A stretch of DNA of 64,000 nt from Candidatus Aenigmatarchaeota archaeon (lineage in GTDB: Archaea; Aenigmatarchaeota; Aenigmatarchaeia; QMZP01): the NCBI GenBank assembly GCA_016185435.1, contig JACPNN010000015.1, forward strand, positions 1 through 64,000, written 5' to 3'. This document shows positions 34,046 through 42,769 of this stretch, one piece after another. The notes below the pieces were generated by a model, which worked only from the letters and a program-made list of their open reading frames with translations, searched no databases and was not told where the DNA came from. The first letter of the stretch is position 1; each line of letters starts with the position of its first letter. Both the position numbers and the translations under genes were made by a program.

Positions 34046-35337
34046 CTATAGCCTTTTCTTCTCCCCAAGTATTCCTTTTTGGTGCCCCCATATGTTGGTT
34101 CCATGGGACCGTATACAACGGCTTCATTCAAGCTTCTGGCAGAGCCGTACTTTTCCTCCTTCCTGTAGGTTTCAGGCGTCCACGTAAAGGAGTGAAGCGC
34201 ATTGTCTGCCTTCTGCTGAAGATCAGCTTCGAAAGGCGCCTGGCTGCTGATGCTTGTCATAAAGTCCCAAAGGATGTCCCCATCTTTCGCATTGAAAGCA
34301 TAGAATTTTGCTCCCCAGTTCCCTAGGAGAAGTATTTTCCTATGAATGGCAGGAGCAGCCCATATAGGGCCTATGGTGGGAGCCTTCCATGCAAGGGAAT
34401 GATCCTTTAGGACTACAGCATATACATTCCCGTCAGCAGAGCCGAAATAGATCTTTTCCCTGTCGAAAGCAGGTTCTACCGAAGTTGCATCATTGGCATG
34501 GAAACCCCAGAGGAGCTTTCCTTCTAGGGATATGGCTTTCATTATGCCATCCCTTCCGCCCAGGTAGAGAACGTCATCGTGAAGAGCGGCATTAGCCCAG
34601 ATGTCGGCCTTCAGGCCGAGGGTCCATAAAAGCCTTCCTTCTTCCGTGACAGCGTAAAGTCTCTTGTGGAATGAAGGGAAATAGATGATTCCATTGCTGA
34701 AAATGGGGTTAGACATTATAAGGCTGTTAGTCTCGAAAGTCCAGTTCAGGCTGCCATCAAGGTTGACGGAATAGAGGTTCTTGTCGTAGCTGCCGAAGTA
34801 TATGGATCCTTTGCCCAGCGCAGGCCCGCTTGCTATTGGACCCTTCGTTGCGAACTTCCATAGAAGTTCCCCTTCCTTCGAAAGCGCATACAGGTTCTGG
34901 TCCTCTGAGCCGAAAATTATCCTGTCATGGAGGACAAGAGGCCGGGAAAAGATCTTGCCTTCTGTGGCAAATTTCCACAAAATCTCCCCGTTAAGGGAAA
35001 CGGCATACATGTTCCTATCATGCGAGCCTACATACAGGGCTTTTCTCTCTGCTGCCATGTAGCCGCTTATAGGTCCTTCTGTCTCGATGTGCCACATTTC
35101 CTTCCCTTTGAAGTCGAGGCAGTAAATTCTCCTGTCGCATGCGCCAAAAAATATTTTGTCCCCCATCACTATCGGCACGCCGTTCATTATGCTTCCGCCT
35201 TCGCCTATGCTGAAAAGGCCGGGATCGCTTGCCTGCCTTACTGCCTCGAACATTCCAACTATCTGCAGGCTATCAAACTGGGATGGAAGGTGTGCGCTAA
35301 CAGTTTCAGCGTGGTAATCGGCTATATTGTATGGCAT
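34042..35337 (-). CDS. eight-bladed PQQ-type beta-propeller, paralogue 3
   Basis: A 431-residue propeller, more diverged than the other two, with eight docking motifs (GKEMWHIETEGP, GEILWKFATEGK, GELLWKFATKGP and others). Its tail is related but altered (PTYGGTKKEYLGRRKGYR). No signal peptide. The 5' end faces the phosphomannomutase gene, 62 bp away, across a divergent promoter. Confidence 0.82.
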   Translation of the reverse strand: MPYNIADYHAETVSAHLPSQFDSLQIVGMFEAVRQASDPGLFSIGEGGSIMNGVPIVMGDKIFFGACDRRIYCLDFKGKEMWHIETEGPISGYMAAERKALYVGSHDRNMYAVSLNGEILWKFATEGKIFSRPLVLHDRIIFGSEDQNLYALSKEGELLWKFATKGPIASGPALGKGSIYFGSYDKNLYSVNLDGSLNWTFETNSLIMSNPIFSNGIIYFPSFHKRLYAVTEEGRLLWTLGLKADIWANAALHDDVLYLGGRDGIMKAISLEGKLLWGFHANDATSVEPAFDREKIYFGSADGNVYAVVLKDHSLAWKAPTIGPIWAAPAIHRKILLLGNWGAKFYAFNAKDGDILWDFMTSISSQAPFEADLQQKADNALHSFTWTPETYRKEEKYGSARSLNEAVVYGPMEPTYGGTKKEYLGRRKGYR

Positions 35338-35399
35338 CTTGAAATAATATGTCAGGAGGTTTAATAGACATTTTTATTCCAGATAGCCTCTTTCTAATT

Positions 35400-36767
35400 A
35401 TGCCCAGCCCGAACATCTTCCGTGCGTATGATATAAGAGGTGTGTATCCTGAAGAGATTGATGAAGAATCAGCATACAGGATAGCCTTGGCTTATTCAAA
35501 GATATTTCATGATGCAAAAGAAATAGCAGTAGGCCATGACGGAAGAAAATCAAGCATAAGGTTATATGAAAATATATCAAAAGGGCTTTCGGATTCAGGG
35601 ATAAATGTGATGAATATAGGCCTCGTCCCAACCCCTTTGATGTACTTTTCAGTCTGCCATTACGGCCTCTCAGGAGGGATAGAAGTTACAGGCAGCCACA
35701 ACCCGAAGGAATGGACTGGACTAAAGCTGCAGGGGAAAGATGCAGTACCTATAACATGGGAGAAGGGGATTGGAAGAATCAAGGAATTTGTTCTTTCAGG
35801 AAAAATTGGAAAATCCGATAAGAAAGAAAAAGGGAAAATAAAAAGCCATGATCCTGTCCCTGATTACATAAGGCATCTGTCTGGAAGGGCAAAACTGAAA
35901 AGAAAATTGAAAATAATCCTTGATTCTGGAAACGGCTCCTGCGGCCTCATACCTGAAAGGATTTTCAAAAAATTAGGGTGCGATGTAAAGACAATTTTTG
36001 GAAATGTTGACACAGATTATCCGAACCATGCTCCAGACCCTCACCAGAAAGATACGCTAAGTCATCTCCGGCAGACAGTGATCAAAGAAAAAGCCGATGT
36101 GGGCTTTGCATTCGACGGCGATGGCGACAGGGTAGGAATGGTGGATGAGAAAGGAGAAATAGTGGAAACAGACTCCATCCTCATCATGCTTGCAAGGAAG
36201 GCCCTGGCCATGAAAAAAGGGGATGTGGTTGTGGAGGTCAGGTCCAGCATGGCCCTGCTTGAAGACATCAAAAGGCATGGGGGCAGGCCAATAATGGGCA
36301 GGGCCGGCCATGCGTATGTTCTGGAGGAAGTGATGAAAAGGAAGGCAGTTTTTGGGGGAGAGGTGACAGGCCATCTGTATTTCCCTCTTGAATATTATCC
36401 GTATGATGATGGCATATTTGTTGCCCTTAAACTGGCAGAAATAGTTTCTGAATATGGAAAAATTTCTGGATATATTTCTGCTTTACCTGAAGCATTTGCA
36501 AGCGAAGAAGTGTTTATAGAGTCTTCCGATGAAGAAAAATTCCAAATAATCAAAAGAATAGTAAAATATCTGAAAAAAGAAAATTATAAAGTTCTTGATA
36601 TTGACGGCGCAAGGATCGATTTCGGCAACGGCTGGGGCCTGATACGGGCAAGCAATACGACGCCTCATATAAAGGTGAGGTGGGAAGGGAAGACGGAAAA
36701 AGACAGAAAGGAAATCGGCAAGAGGCTTAAGGGAATTCTGGAGGGGTATAGGTTGGAATTGAGATGA
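35400..36767 (+). CDS. phosphomannomutase/phosphoglucomutase
   Basis: A 455-residue alpha-D-phosphohexomutase. It has FRAYDIRGVYPEEI, the phosphoserine loop GSHNPKEWTGLKL, the metal loop FDGDGDRVGMVD, the sugar loop GEVTGH, and the phosphate-binding RASNTTPHIKVR near the C terminus. The frame opens at 35349, but the family start and spacing favour ATG 35400. It supplies mannose 1- or glucose 1-phosphate for surface glycans made by genes at 38-41 kb. Confidence 0.93.
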   Translation: MPSPNIFRAYDIRGVYPEEIDEESAYRIALAYSKIFHDAKEIAVGHDGRKSSIRLYENISKGLSDSGINVMNIGLVPTPLMYFSVCHYGLSGGIEVTGSHNPKEWTGLKLQGKDAVPITWEKGIGRIKEFVLSGKIGKSDKKEKGKIKSHDPVPDYIRHLSGRAKLKRKLKIILDSGNGSCGLIPERIFKKLGCDVKTIFGNVDTDYPNHAPDPHQKDTLSHLRQTVIKEKADVGFAFDGDGDRVGMVDEKGEIVETDSILIMLARKALAMKKGDVVVEVRSSMALLEDIKRHGGRPIMGRAGHAYVLEEVMKRKAVFGGEVTGHLYFPLEYYPYDDGIFVALKLAEIVSEYGKISGYISALPEAFASEEVFIESSDEEKFQIIKRIVKYLKKENYKVLDIDGARIDFGNGWGLIRASNTTPHIKVRWEGKTEKDRKEIGKRLKGILEGYRLELR

Positions 36768-36928
36768 AAAATTGGAGTTTTGAACAGGCAGCAAAGTTTT
36801 TCCATAAGTTTGTTGCGTCTCTTGGATCTAATAATCAGGATAAGGATTTATTTGATAAACAGCTAAGTTATTAGCAAGGGGTTAAATCTGATCCCCGGAA
36901 ATAGCTAAGACAAAGGGTAGCTGATATA

Positions 36929-38143
36929 ATGCGTAATACAGAAAAAACGAGATACATTGCAGCATCATTTATCACACTTACTCTAGCCTCTGCACTCATT
37001 CTTCTATCAGTCTTTACGTTTCCCTGTGGAGATACGGAATTCAAAACCAATTACTATTCCTCCAAAGAAAATCCTTATTACAACTCCAACGTTGTTTTTT
37101 TCTTTTATAATGGCAGAGAATACCGTTTTGAGACGAATATAAGCCAGCCAGCTTTCAGGAAGAAATACGGAGATGAGATTCTTATAAAAGGTTTTAATGA
37201 CTGCATTAAAAACCAAGGATATTTCTATTTTGAGGATGCTGAGGTACAGAGTAGTGAATTGATTTCCGAGAATATGATTGATTGGAACTTCGGCTCTGTA
37301 TGCTCTAGGGATCCTGCAGAAGACTATGAAAATTGCAATAGGATCTACAAGTTGGCCTTATCAAAGAAGGACATATTCTATTGTGGTTTTTTACCTGGCG
37401 AGTGGATGGGAGATTGCCATGGCGAACTAGCAATCACGAAGAACGACAAAAATCTGTGCAAGAAAGCCGGAACAGCGCAGTCAGGCCATAGCGAAGAAAT
37501 TCCGTGCTATTATGCCTTCGCTTTAGCTTACGATGACGAGAACCTCTGTGAACTATTCGAGAGCAAGGATTACTGTTATTATAGGATAGCTTTTAGCGAA
37601 TCAAACCCATCTGTCTGCGGAAAAATAGCTAGCCAAGAGGAGAGAGATAGTTGCCTGTCGTCAGTAAATTTCAAGCTGAAGGAAGAAAATATTTGTGAAC
37701 AGATCTCATCAATAGGAATTAGGAGCGGATGCTATTATCGCTTGGCAGAGAACAATTTGGATCCAGAGTTATGCCAAAAAGTGGAAACCGAGCCTTACAT
37801 GACAGGTTGGAATGAACTGAGTTATGATGGAACAAAATATGAGTGCATAATAAAGCTTGTAATGGCCCTGAAAAACGAGACTCTCTGCGAAAGTGCAGGA
37901 ATTCTAAAGGAAACCTGTTACAAATCGGTCTGCAGGAGTTGGGAAACATGCAGTAATATAGGAAATTATACCTTCAGCCTCGGCTGTAACGAAGAAGAAA
38001 TTGATAATGGGCCTTATTTTAATTGCATTGCACGGGGAGGATATTATACCGGTCATGACTGGACTTGTCCTAGCACACGCTCAGGTGGCTCCCCATGTGG
38101 TCCACCGTTCTGCAGGTGTCCCTTGGAATCGGAGTTGAAATGA
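36929..38143 (+). CDS. membrane-anchored Cys-rich repeat protein
   Basis: A 404-residue exported protein. The N-terminal helix (YIAASFITLTLASALILLSV) is a signal anchor. Residues 130-345 are repeats of about 30 residues of the form E-x-L-C-x8-12-C-Y-x-x-A (DENLCELFESKDYCYYRIA, PSVCGKIASQEERDSC), probably helical hairpins stapled by disulfides. The C-terminal 50 residues are Cys/Gly/Pro-rich. AT-rich composition differs from the neighbours. A lineage-specific envelope protein. Confidence 0.75.
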   Translation: MRNTEKTRYIAASFITLTLASALILLSVFTFPCGDTEFKTNYYSSKENPYYNSNVVFFFYNGREYRFETNISQPAFRKKYGDEILIKGFNDCIKNQGYFYFEDAEVQSSELISENMIDWNFGSVCSRDPAEDYENCNRIYKLALSKKDIFYCGFLPGEWMGDCHGELAITKNDKNLCKKAGTAQSGHSEEIPCYYAFALAYDDENLCELFESKDYCYYRIAFSESNPSVCGKIASQEERDSCLSSVNFKLKEENICEQISSIGIRSGCYYRLAENNLDPELCQKVETEPYMTGWNELSYDGTKYECIIKLVMALKNETLCESAGILKETCYKSVCRSWETCSNIGNYTFSLGCNEEEIDNGPYFNCIARGGYYTGHDWTCPSTRSGGSPCGPPFCRCPLESELK

Positions 38144-38256
38144 ATGGAATGTTGCATCTTGCACCCAACCAATTATAGTTAATGACACGAATAAGCGGTC
38201 ATATAAGGCCTGAAGTTCCTTGTCTTATGTGGCCTACCTTTTTTTCTTCACCATGG

Positions 38257-38400
38257 CTACCGGCTTAGAGCATGCCCAATTATCTCCAAACTGCAGCTCT
38301 TATGCTTCCTGCAGTAGGCCTCGCATCTTTCTGCCCACTTCCTTTCCCTGTAAAGGAGGCCGCATTCTTCGCATTTTAAAAGCGATTTGGCGTGTTTCAT
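38257..38400 (-). CDS. small Cys-rich zinc-ribbon-like protein
   Basis: A 47-residue protein, MKHAKSLLKCEECGLLYRE then KWAERCEAYCRKHKSC and SLEIIGHAL. Cys and His spacing (CEEC, CEAYC, H, C) suggests one zinc site. This small protein type recurs in archaea. A longer frame opens at 38487; ATG 38400 gives the compact form. Confidence 0.6.
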   Translation of the reverse strand: MKHAKSLLKCEECGLLYRERKWAERCEAYCRKHKSCSLEIIGHALSR

Positions 38401-38483
38401 ATATGCCCTTATTCCGGCATCTGCCTGCTGTAATATTCTATGGGGGTAAATAAATGCATTTCCCTTTTCTGGAAGACGGGTGT

Positions 38484-39851
38484 TCACTTCCTGCAGTCAA
38501 AGACTATCACAGCGTTCGAAAAATAATCCTTTTTCGCATCATATGTCTTTGCTATTCTGCATTCTGAGAGATATTTTTTGTCCACGAAATCCTCGTTTAT
38601 TATTATCCGGCCTTCCGAAACAACGGCCTTTGAGATTATATATCTGGCCTTGCCTTTTATCTCTTCTGTCCTTCTGGCTGTGCTGATTGTGCCTGTCATG
38701 AAGAGCTTCCTGTTTGTGTCAGCATAATGGTTCGTTATTTCTCTTTCTGAAAGGATAGATATCAAAGGCGTTATTTCAGCTGAACCGTAGATTGTTTCAT
38801 TCCCCAATGTTGTCATTTTCACGAAATCTGACAAATCCTGCGCAAAATCTATCCTGGCTGCCGGGCCATGGTCGGCAACATAGAAATAGGAGTGGTATGC
38901 TGAAATAAGAAGAATTGCAGAAAACAAGAAATAACGTGATTTTGGGATCTTGGAAACCAAAGACCATAGCCCATGGCCGCCGATCCAGGCAAGATACGGC
39001 ATGGCCAAAGCAAAATAGAGGTAGTAGATGTCCGAAAAAAGGATATAGGAAATCAGTGTTGGGAGAAGAATGGACAAAGGAAGCATCATGTTTTCTTTTT
39101 TTCCGAAAAGAAATGATAGTAAAACAAAGAATAAGGCAGGGAAATCCCAATAGACAAAAAATTCAACGATTCTCGATTTCTCGATGCCTTCTGGCTTCAG
39201 GAGATGGTAGAAAAATATTTCATTGGGGTAAGCCTGGCCTGCAAGGATGAAAAATGCCAGATGGGTGATTGCCGAAACAATTATGAAAGGCACCAGAAAA
39301 TCAAAAAATTTCTTCCTTCTGGCCAAAAACAGATAGATAAGGAGGCCGATTGCTGCAGGGGCTGCATATTGCTTGGTGAGAACAGAGAGGGCCGCAAAGA
39401 GGCCTGCATGATGGTATTTTTCATTGGAAATGAGATAAACTGAAATTACGAGGAGAAGTGAAGTCAAATGAACTCCTGTTGAATAATCACTGGTCGTTAT
39501 TATAGCAAAGGAAAAGAGGTAAAGCAGGGAGGCTGCCAAGGCCTGCCATTTGCCCGCTTTCCTGAGGATGAGAAACAGCATGACCGATATTAAAATAGAC
39601 TCAAGTATCGGAAACAGTTTAAGGGCAAATATATTTGAATCAAAAACCTTCACCAGAAGCGAGATGAAATATATGTGGAAGGGAGGGTTCGCATAGAAAA
39701 AGTCCCTGTATGGCATGAGGCCTTCTGCTATCATCTTGCCCATGTAGAAATACACATTCTCGTCGCTGAACTTGTAGTAGACAAAAGGGAGCTTTATGGC
39801 AAGGAAAAAGGCTATGAACAGTATCAGGATCAGTTTGTCCGGATGCTTCAT
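38484..39851 (-). CDS. GT39-like membrane glycosyltransferase (GT-C fold)
   Basis: A 455-residue integral membrane protein with 10-12 helices. The first loop has FSDENVYFYMGKMIAEG and MPYRDFFYANPP, the D-E and P-x-R-D-x patterns of dolichyl-phosphate-sugar dependent GT-C enzymes. The C-terminal soluble part is about 100 residues. Its start overlaps the stop of the Dpm1-like gene (ATGA), so it probably uses the lipid-linked sugar made by that enzyme to glycosylate envelope molecules. Confidence 0.82.
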   Translation of the reverse strand: MKHPDKLILILFIAFFLAIKLPFVYYKFSDENVYFYMGKMIAEGLMPYRDFFYANPPFHIYFISLLVKVFDSNIFALKLFPILESILISVMLFLILRKAGKWQALAASLLYLFSFAIITTSDYSTGVHLTSLLLVISVYLISNEKYHHAGLFAALSVLTKQYAAPAAIGLLIYLFLARRKKFFDFLVPFIIVSAITHLAFFILAGQAYPNEIFFYHLLKPEGIEKSRIVEFFVYWDFPALFFVLLSFLFGKKENMMLPLSILLPTLISYILFSDIYYLYFALAMPYLAWIGGHGLWSLVSKIPKSRYFLFSAILLISAYHSYFYVADHGPAARIDFAQDLSDFVKMTTLGNETIYGSAEITPLISILSEREITNHYADTNRKLFMTGTISTARRTEEIKGKARYIISKAVVSEGRIIINEDFVDKKYLSECRIAKTYDAKKDYFSNAVIVFDCRK

Positions 39852-40570
39852 CTAACCCGTATGGTTTTATGGCTAAAAAGATTTCCCATGGTGAGCCTGA
39901 ACAGTGCAAGAAGGAATTTTGCCATCTCCGCCTTTCCCAACTTTGATTTCCCCTCCCTCCTGTCGGAAAAGAATATCGGAACTTCCCTTATCGAAAATCC
40001 TTTTTTATGGCATATGAAAAGGATCTCGAGGAGAAATGAGTAGCCTGTCGAGGATATGGAGCCGAAGCCTATATTTTCCAGGACCTCTTTTCTATAGCAC
40101 CTGTAGCCGCTGGTGCAGTCATGGACAGGCATTCTGAGAAGGGCAAGGGCAAAGGCATTTGCTGATCTGCTTATAAGACTTCTCAGATAATTCCAGCTTG
40201 TTCCGCCGCCTTTAACATATCTTGACCCTATCACAAGGCCGCATTTGCTTCTTGCCATCTTCAACATTTCTTCCATGCATTCCGGATCATGGGAGAGATC
40301 GGCATCCATGGTGAATATGAAATCATATCCGAGATGAATAGCCTTTCTGAAGCCTGCTATATAGGCTGTTCCCAGACCCAGTTTTTGCCGCCGGTGAATC
40401 ACTCTCAGCCTGCCGCCGTATCTTCTTCTGAGGCCTTCAAGAAGCCTGCCTGTTCCGTCAGGAGAGCTGTCATCGACCGCTATTAGATCGATCTGGAACG
40501 GAATCTTTGCGATAAGATTCTCTATGTTTTCGATTTCATTGTATGTGGGTAATACCGCTGCTGTTTTCAT
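39848..40570 (-). CDS. dolichol-phosphate mannosyltransferase-like GT2
   Basis: A 240-residue GT-A fold enzyme. VLPTYNEIENIENLI, AVDDSSPDGTG and FTMDADLSHDPE (DxD-type site) are the Dpm1 signatures, followed by GSRYVKGGG and TSGYRCYRKEVL. There are no C-terminal membrane helices, so it acts at the cytoplasmic membrane face. It transfers a sugar from a nucleotide to a polyprenyl phosphate. Operon: peptidase-like, Dpm1-like, GT39-like. Confidence 0.92.
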   Translation of the reverse strand: MKTAAVLPTYNEIENIENLIAKIPFQIDLIAVDDSSPDGTGRLLEGLRRRYGGRLRVIHRRQKLGLGTAYIAGFRKAIHLGYDFIFTMDADLSHDPECMEEMLKMARSKCGLVIGSRYVKGGGTSWNYLRSLISRSANAFALALLRMPVHDCTSGYRCYRKEVLENIGFGSISSTGYSFLLEILFICHKKGFSIREVPIFFSDRREGKSKLGKAEMAKFLLALFRLTMGNLFSHKTIRVR

Positions 40571-40571
40571 A

Positions 40572-41009
40572 TCATTCCAGCCGGAAAAGTATCCTGCAGA
40601 ATATATCGGCCTTGCTAACGGTATCCACAGGCCTGTTATTGTCCCCCTTTATCCTGTAAAAGCCGTTGCTGATCGATATTATCCTGTGTGCGGCCAGGAC
40701 ATACCCTTTGGCCGTCTGCTCCTTTGTCGGATTTCTGATGAAATTCAGGCTGCCATTATACGCAACTATATCCCCTGCCGCATACCCGTTCTGCTCCAGA
40801 CAGAGGTAAAACTTACCGTCTTCCAGCGCAGGCCTCATGCTGTCCCCTTTGCCTTCAAATACATAGGCCTTGACAACAGACATGCCAGTGGAATTATCGA
40901 GGGTTATGCGAAGGTCCTGCAGGGTGGCATTTGCCTCCGGATGCTCATCATTGATTCCTGACATGCAGCCTGAAACTGCAATCACCAGGAAAAGGTGATA
41001 AAGCTTCAT
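40572..41009 (-). CDS. S24/S26 peptidase-like lipoprotein
   Basis: A 145-residue protein with a short export signal and possible lipobox (LFLVIAVSGC). GDSMRPALEDG holds a catalytic Ser, AGDIVAY follows, AHRIISI gives a His and YRIKGDNN an Asp, matching the Ser-His-Asp order of archaeal signal peptidases. It ends 1 bp before the Dpm1-like gene. It may cleave exported or glycosylated substrates; a lipid-anchored S26 enzyme is unusual. Confidence 0.7.
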   Translation of the reverse strand: MKLYHLFLVIAVSGCMSGINDEHPEANATLQDLRITLDNSTGMSVVKAYVFEGKGDSMRPALEDGKFYLCLEQNGYAAGDIVAYNGSLNFIRNPTKEQTAKGYVLAAHRIISISNGFYRIKGDNNRPVDTVSKADIFCRILFRLE

Positions 41010-41137
41010 GGCCCTATTTTGGCGGCGGGGTTAAATAGTCTTCCAGCAGACTTAATGCCGCTTCAGGCCATATGCTGGCAAGCCCGGAATATTGATGCAA
41101 ACCCATATTTATTTGCAATAAGGCAAAAAGGGGGTAT

Positions 41138-41494
41138 ATGCTGAAAGGTTTCTGGAGCATAGCAGAGGCTTCAATAGCCATAATACTGATATTTTCGTTC
41201 CTTTTTGCAGTCATGCCAGGCCTGGAAAAAGAGGAAAAGGCCCAGACGGGAACGGCATACAAAGCTCTTGACCAGCTAAACGCAAGCGAGCTGAGAAGGC
41301 TTGCTGAGGCTTATGACTTTGCCTCCATAGCAGGAAACATCACAACTGCCGGCTGGAGCCATTCTGTCGTGGTATGCGGCTACTCATATTGTGCCGGCGA
41401 AATGCCGGAAGGCGAGACTTATGCAGCAACCCGGATTTCTGCGGGCTACTCATCGTATTCTCCAAGGACGGTCAAGGTTTATGTATACAAATAA
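41138..41494 (+). CDS. pilin-like membrane-anchored protein
   Basis: A 118-residue protein. MLKGFWSIAEASIAIILIF is a short basic leader and hydrophobic helix like a prepilin (cleavage after KG possible). The head has two Cys (VVCGYSYC). It is followed 18 bp later by another short exported protein; both may belong to a pseudopilin set. Confidence 0.6.
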   Translation: MLKGFWSIAEASIAIILIFSFLFAVMPGLEKEEKAQTGTAYKALDQLNASELRRLAEAYDFASIAGNITTAGWSHSVVVCGYSYCAGEMPEGETYAATRISAGYSSYSPRTVKVYVYK

Positions 41495-41512
41495 GGCAGG
41501 AAAAATGCCCAT

Positions 41513-42043
41513 ATGAAAGGCCAGATGTATATGATTGCGGCTTTCGCCCTGATACTGCTCTTTTCCATAGGGATTGCCGGCCTCAAGCCTTCTGTGCTTG
41601 ACAACAGCAGCCCATTGGACAGCTTTCTGGAAAACGCAGCGTCTGAATTTCCAAGGGCATACAATCTTGAAAAGGATGCTTCGGATATCCATAACTTCAC
41701 AGAATACCTGAAATCAGCAGCCTCTGAAAAGAACATCAACCTGAAAGGCATCTGGCTTGTTTCCATTCACAGGAAGAGCGGCATTGTCCTGAATGCCGGC
41801 AATCTCCTTGGCTCAAGGGAAGCGATTGCAATAAATATAGGCTCCAGAAATGCGACGATTGAGCTTGATGAGGGGGGAATGGGTTCAGCGGAATTCGACA
41901 ATGTCGGGGAATCATTCCTGATTGAAATAGCATATCAGGGAAGGGCGGTAAAACTGCCCTGGAAAAGGGACAAGGACAACATGTATGCCGAATTGATCGC
42001 CGAGAGCGGCTCAAATGTCGCCAGGAAGGCGATAAACGCATAA
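41513..42043 (+). CDS. pilin-like membrane-anchored protein
   Basis: A 176-residue protein. MKGQMYMIAAFALILLFSIG is a pilin-type leader and helix, common to small DPANN and other archaeal envelope proteins. The globular part has no Cys. Paired with the preceding gene. Convergent with the gene at 42046. Confidence 0.6.
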   Translation: MKGQMYMIAAFALILLFSIGIAGLKPSVLDNSSPLDSFLENAASEFPRAYNLEKDASDIHNFTEYLKSAASEKNINLKGIWLVSIHRKSGIVLNAGNLLGSREAIAINIGSRNATIELDEGGMGSAEFDNVGESFLIEIAYQGRAVKLPWKRDKDNMYAELIAESGSNVARKAINA

Positions 42044-42045
42044 TT

Positions 42046-42372
42046 CTATTTCACTTTTCTGATGGCCTTTGAAGGCACATCCTTGAAGAGCTTCTTGAAC
42101 GGCTTCAGAATGAGATTGGCTATCTTCAGGCCCCTGTATATGGAGGAAAATGCAAGATATATGCTTACCCCTCCTGTCATGTAAGCCATCAGGGCCGGCG
42201 CATCAGTGGGCAAGGAGTGGCCCATGCTGTTGGCTATGAAGGGCAAGGAAAGCGCGCCTATCCCGAAAAGGAAGGCCCTGTTGAAATGCTCGAGCGTCTT
42301 TGAGATGAAAAAGAAAAGGATTATGCCAGCTCCGAGGACAAGATATATCTCCACTGGAAATGCTGAAGGCAT
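42046..42372 (-). CDS. small integral membrane protein
   Basis: A 108-residue protein with three to four hydrophobic helices (YLVLGAGIILFFFI, AFLFGIGALSLPFI, YMTGGVSIYLAFSSIYRG) and a lysine-rich C terminus. No family recognised. Ends 2 bp from the convergent pilin-like gene. Confidence 0.55.
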   Translation of the reverse strand: MPSAFPVEIYLVLGAGIILFFFISKTLEHFNRAFLFGIGALSLPFIANSMGHSLPTDAPALMAYMTGGVSIYLAFSSIYRGLKIANLILKPFKKLFKDVPSKAIRKVK

Positions 42373-42503
42373 ATTAAATATTGCCCTGGCCTGAATAAAT
42401 CCTAAAGCATGGACCAGCCAGCCAGTGGAGGGGATTTAAAAGCCTTTTGCGTCATATAAATTAGTAAGCCTCGGTGGCTCAATGGTAGAGCAGCTGACTT
42501 GTA

Positions 42504-42550
42504 GCTGCTGATATTGCAATCTTCCACGGGGAAGAAATGAGCGGCAGGAT
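42504..42550 (+). other. tRNA-Thr intron 1, canonical position 37/38
   Basis: A 47-nt archaeal tRNA intron after A37. It starts GCTGC and ends GGCAGGAT. Inner helix CTGC/GCGG extends the bulge-helix-bulge. A competing pairing of CTGCTGATAT with ATATCAGCAG across the 3' site could affect splicing. Confidence 0.8.
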
Positions 42551-42572
42551 ATCAGCAGGTTGAGGGTTCAAG

Positions 42573-42716
42573 GCCAAGCCCTTTCAATAGGCTTTTCTTC
42601 CAAAGAAAAGCCCATACGGCAAAAGAAGGCATTACAGAGGCCGTATGTAATCAGAGGGGTGTAGACCCGTAGAGGGGATACATCCCCTCTGGGGAAAGAA
42701 AGGGGTGCGCTGGAAA
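42573..42716 (+). other. tRNA-Thr intron 2, T-loop position 59/60, carrying the 43-bp element
   Basis: A 144-nt intron in the T-loop. It contains copy B of the palindromic element (42587-42629), a second long pairing CATACGGC/GCCGTATG, a hairpin AGAGGGGATACATCCCCTCT and a closing CCCTTTC/GAAAGGG helix. The junction helix TTCA/TGGA with three-base bulges fits the archaeal splicing endonuclease; the inner extension is weaker than in intron 1. Confidence 0.75.
42587..42629 (+). mobile_element. 43-bp palindromic element, copy B
   Basis: Identical to 4059-4101. It begins ATAGGCTTTTCTTCC and ends CGGCAAAAGAAGG. Here it is embedded in the T-loop intron of tRNA-Thr, where it is removed by splicing and so does no harm. 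Confidence 0.7.
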
Positions 42717-42769
42717 TCCCTCCCGGGGCTTTTGATTTTTTCTCCGCCAGATAATTTCCATGAACAACG

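Larger units (their letters stand above)
42468..42730 (+). tRNA. tRNA-Thr(UGU) gene interrupted by two introns
   Basis: Exon 1 is 42468-42503: acceptor GCCTCGG, D-arm GCTC/GAGC, anticodon stem GCTGA and loop CTTGTA with anticodon TGT at 42500-42502. Exon 2 is 42551-42572: A38, TCAGC, variable AGGTT, T-stem GAGGG and TTCAAG. Exon 3 is 42717-42730: T60, CCCTC, acceptor CCGGGGC and T73. All four stems pair, with one T-G in the acceptor. The CCA is not encoded. Each junction forms a bulge-helix-bulge: CTTG/CAGG with bulges TAG and ATA, and TTCA/TGGA with bulges AGG and AAT. Confidence 0.85.

Noticed and set aside
42468-42600. tRNA-Thr with a single intron and a 3' end at AATAGGC
   Set aside because: Only four acceptor pairs would form and the T-stem would be broken; the downstream CCCTC-CCGGGGC gives complete pairing.
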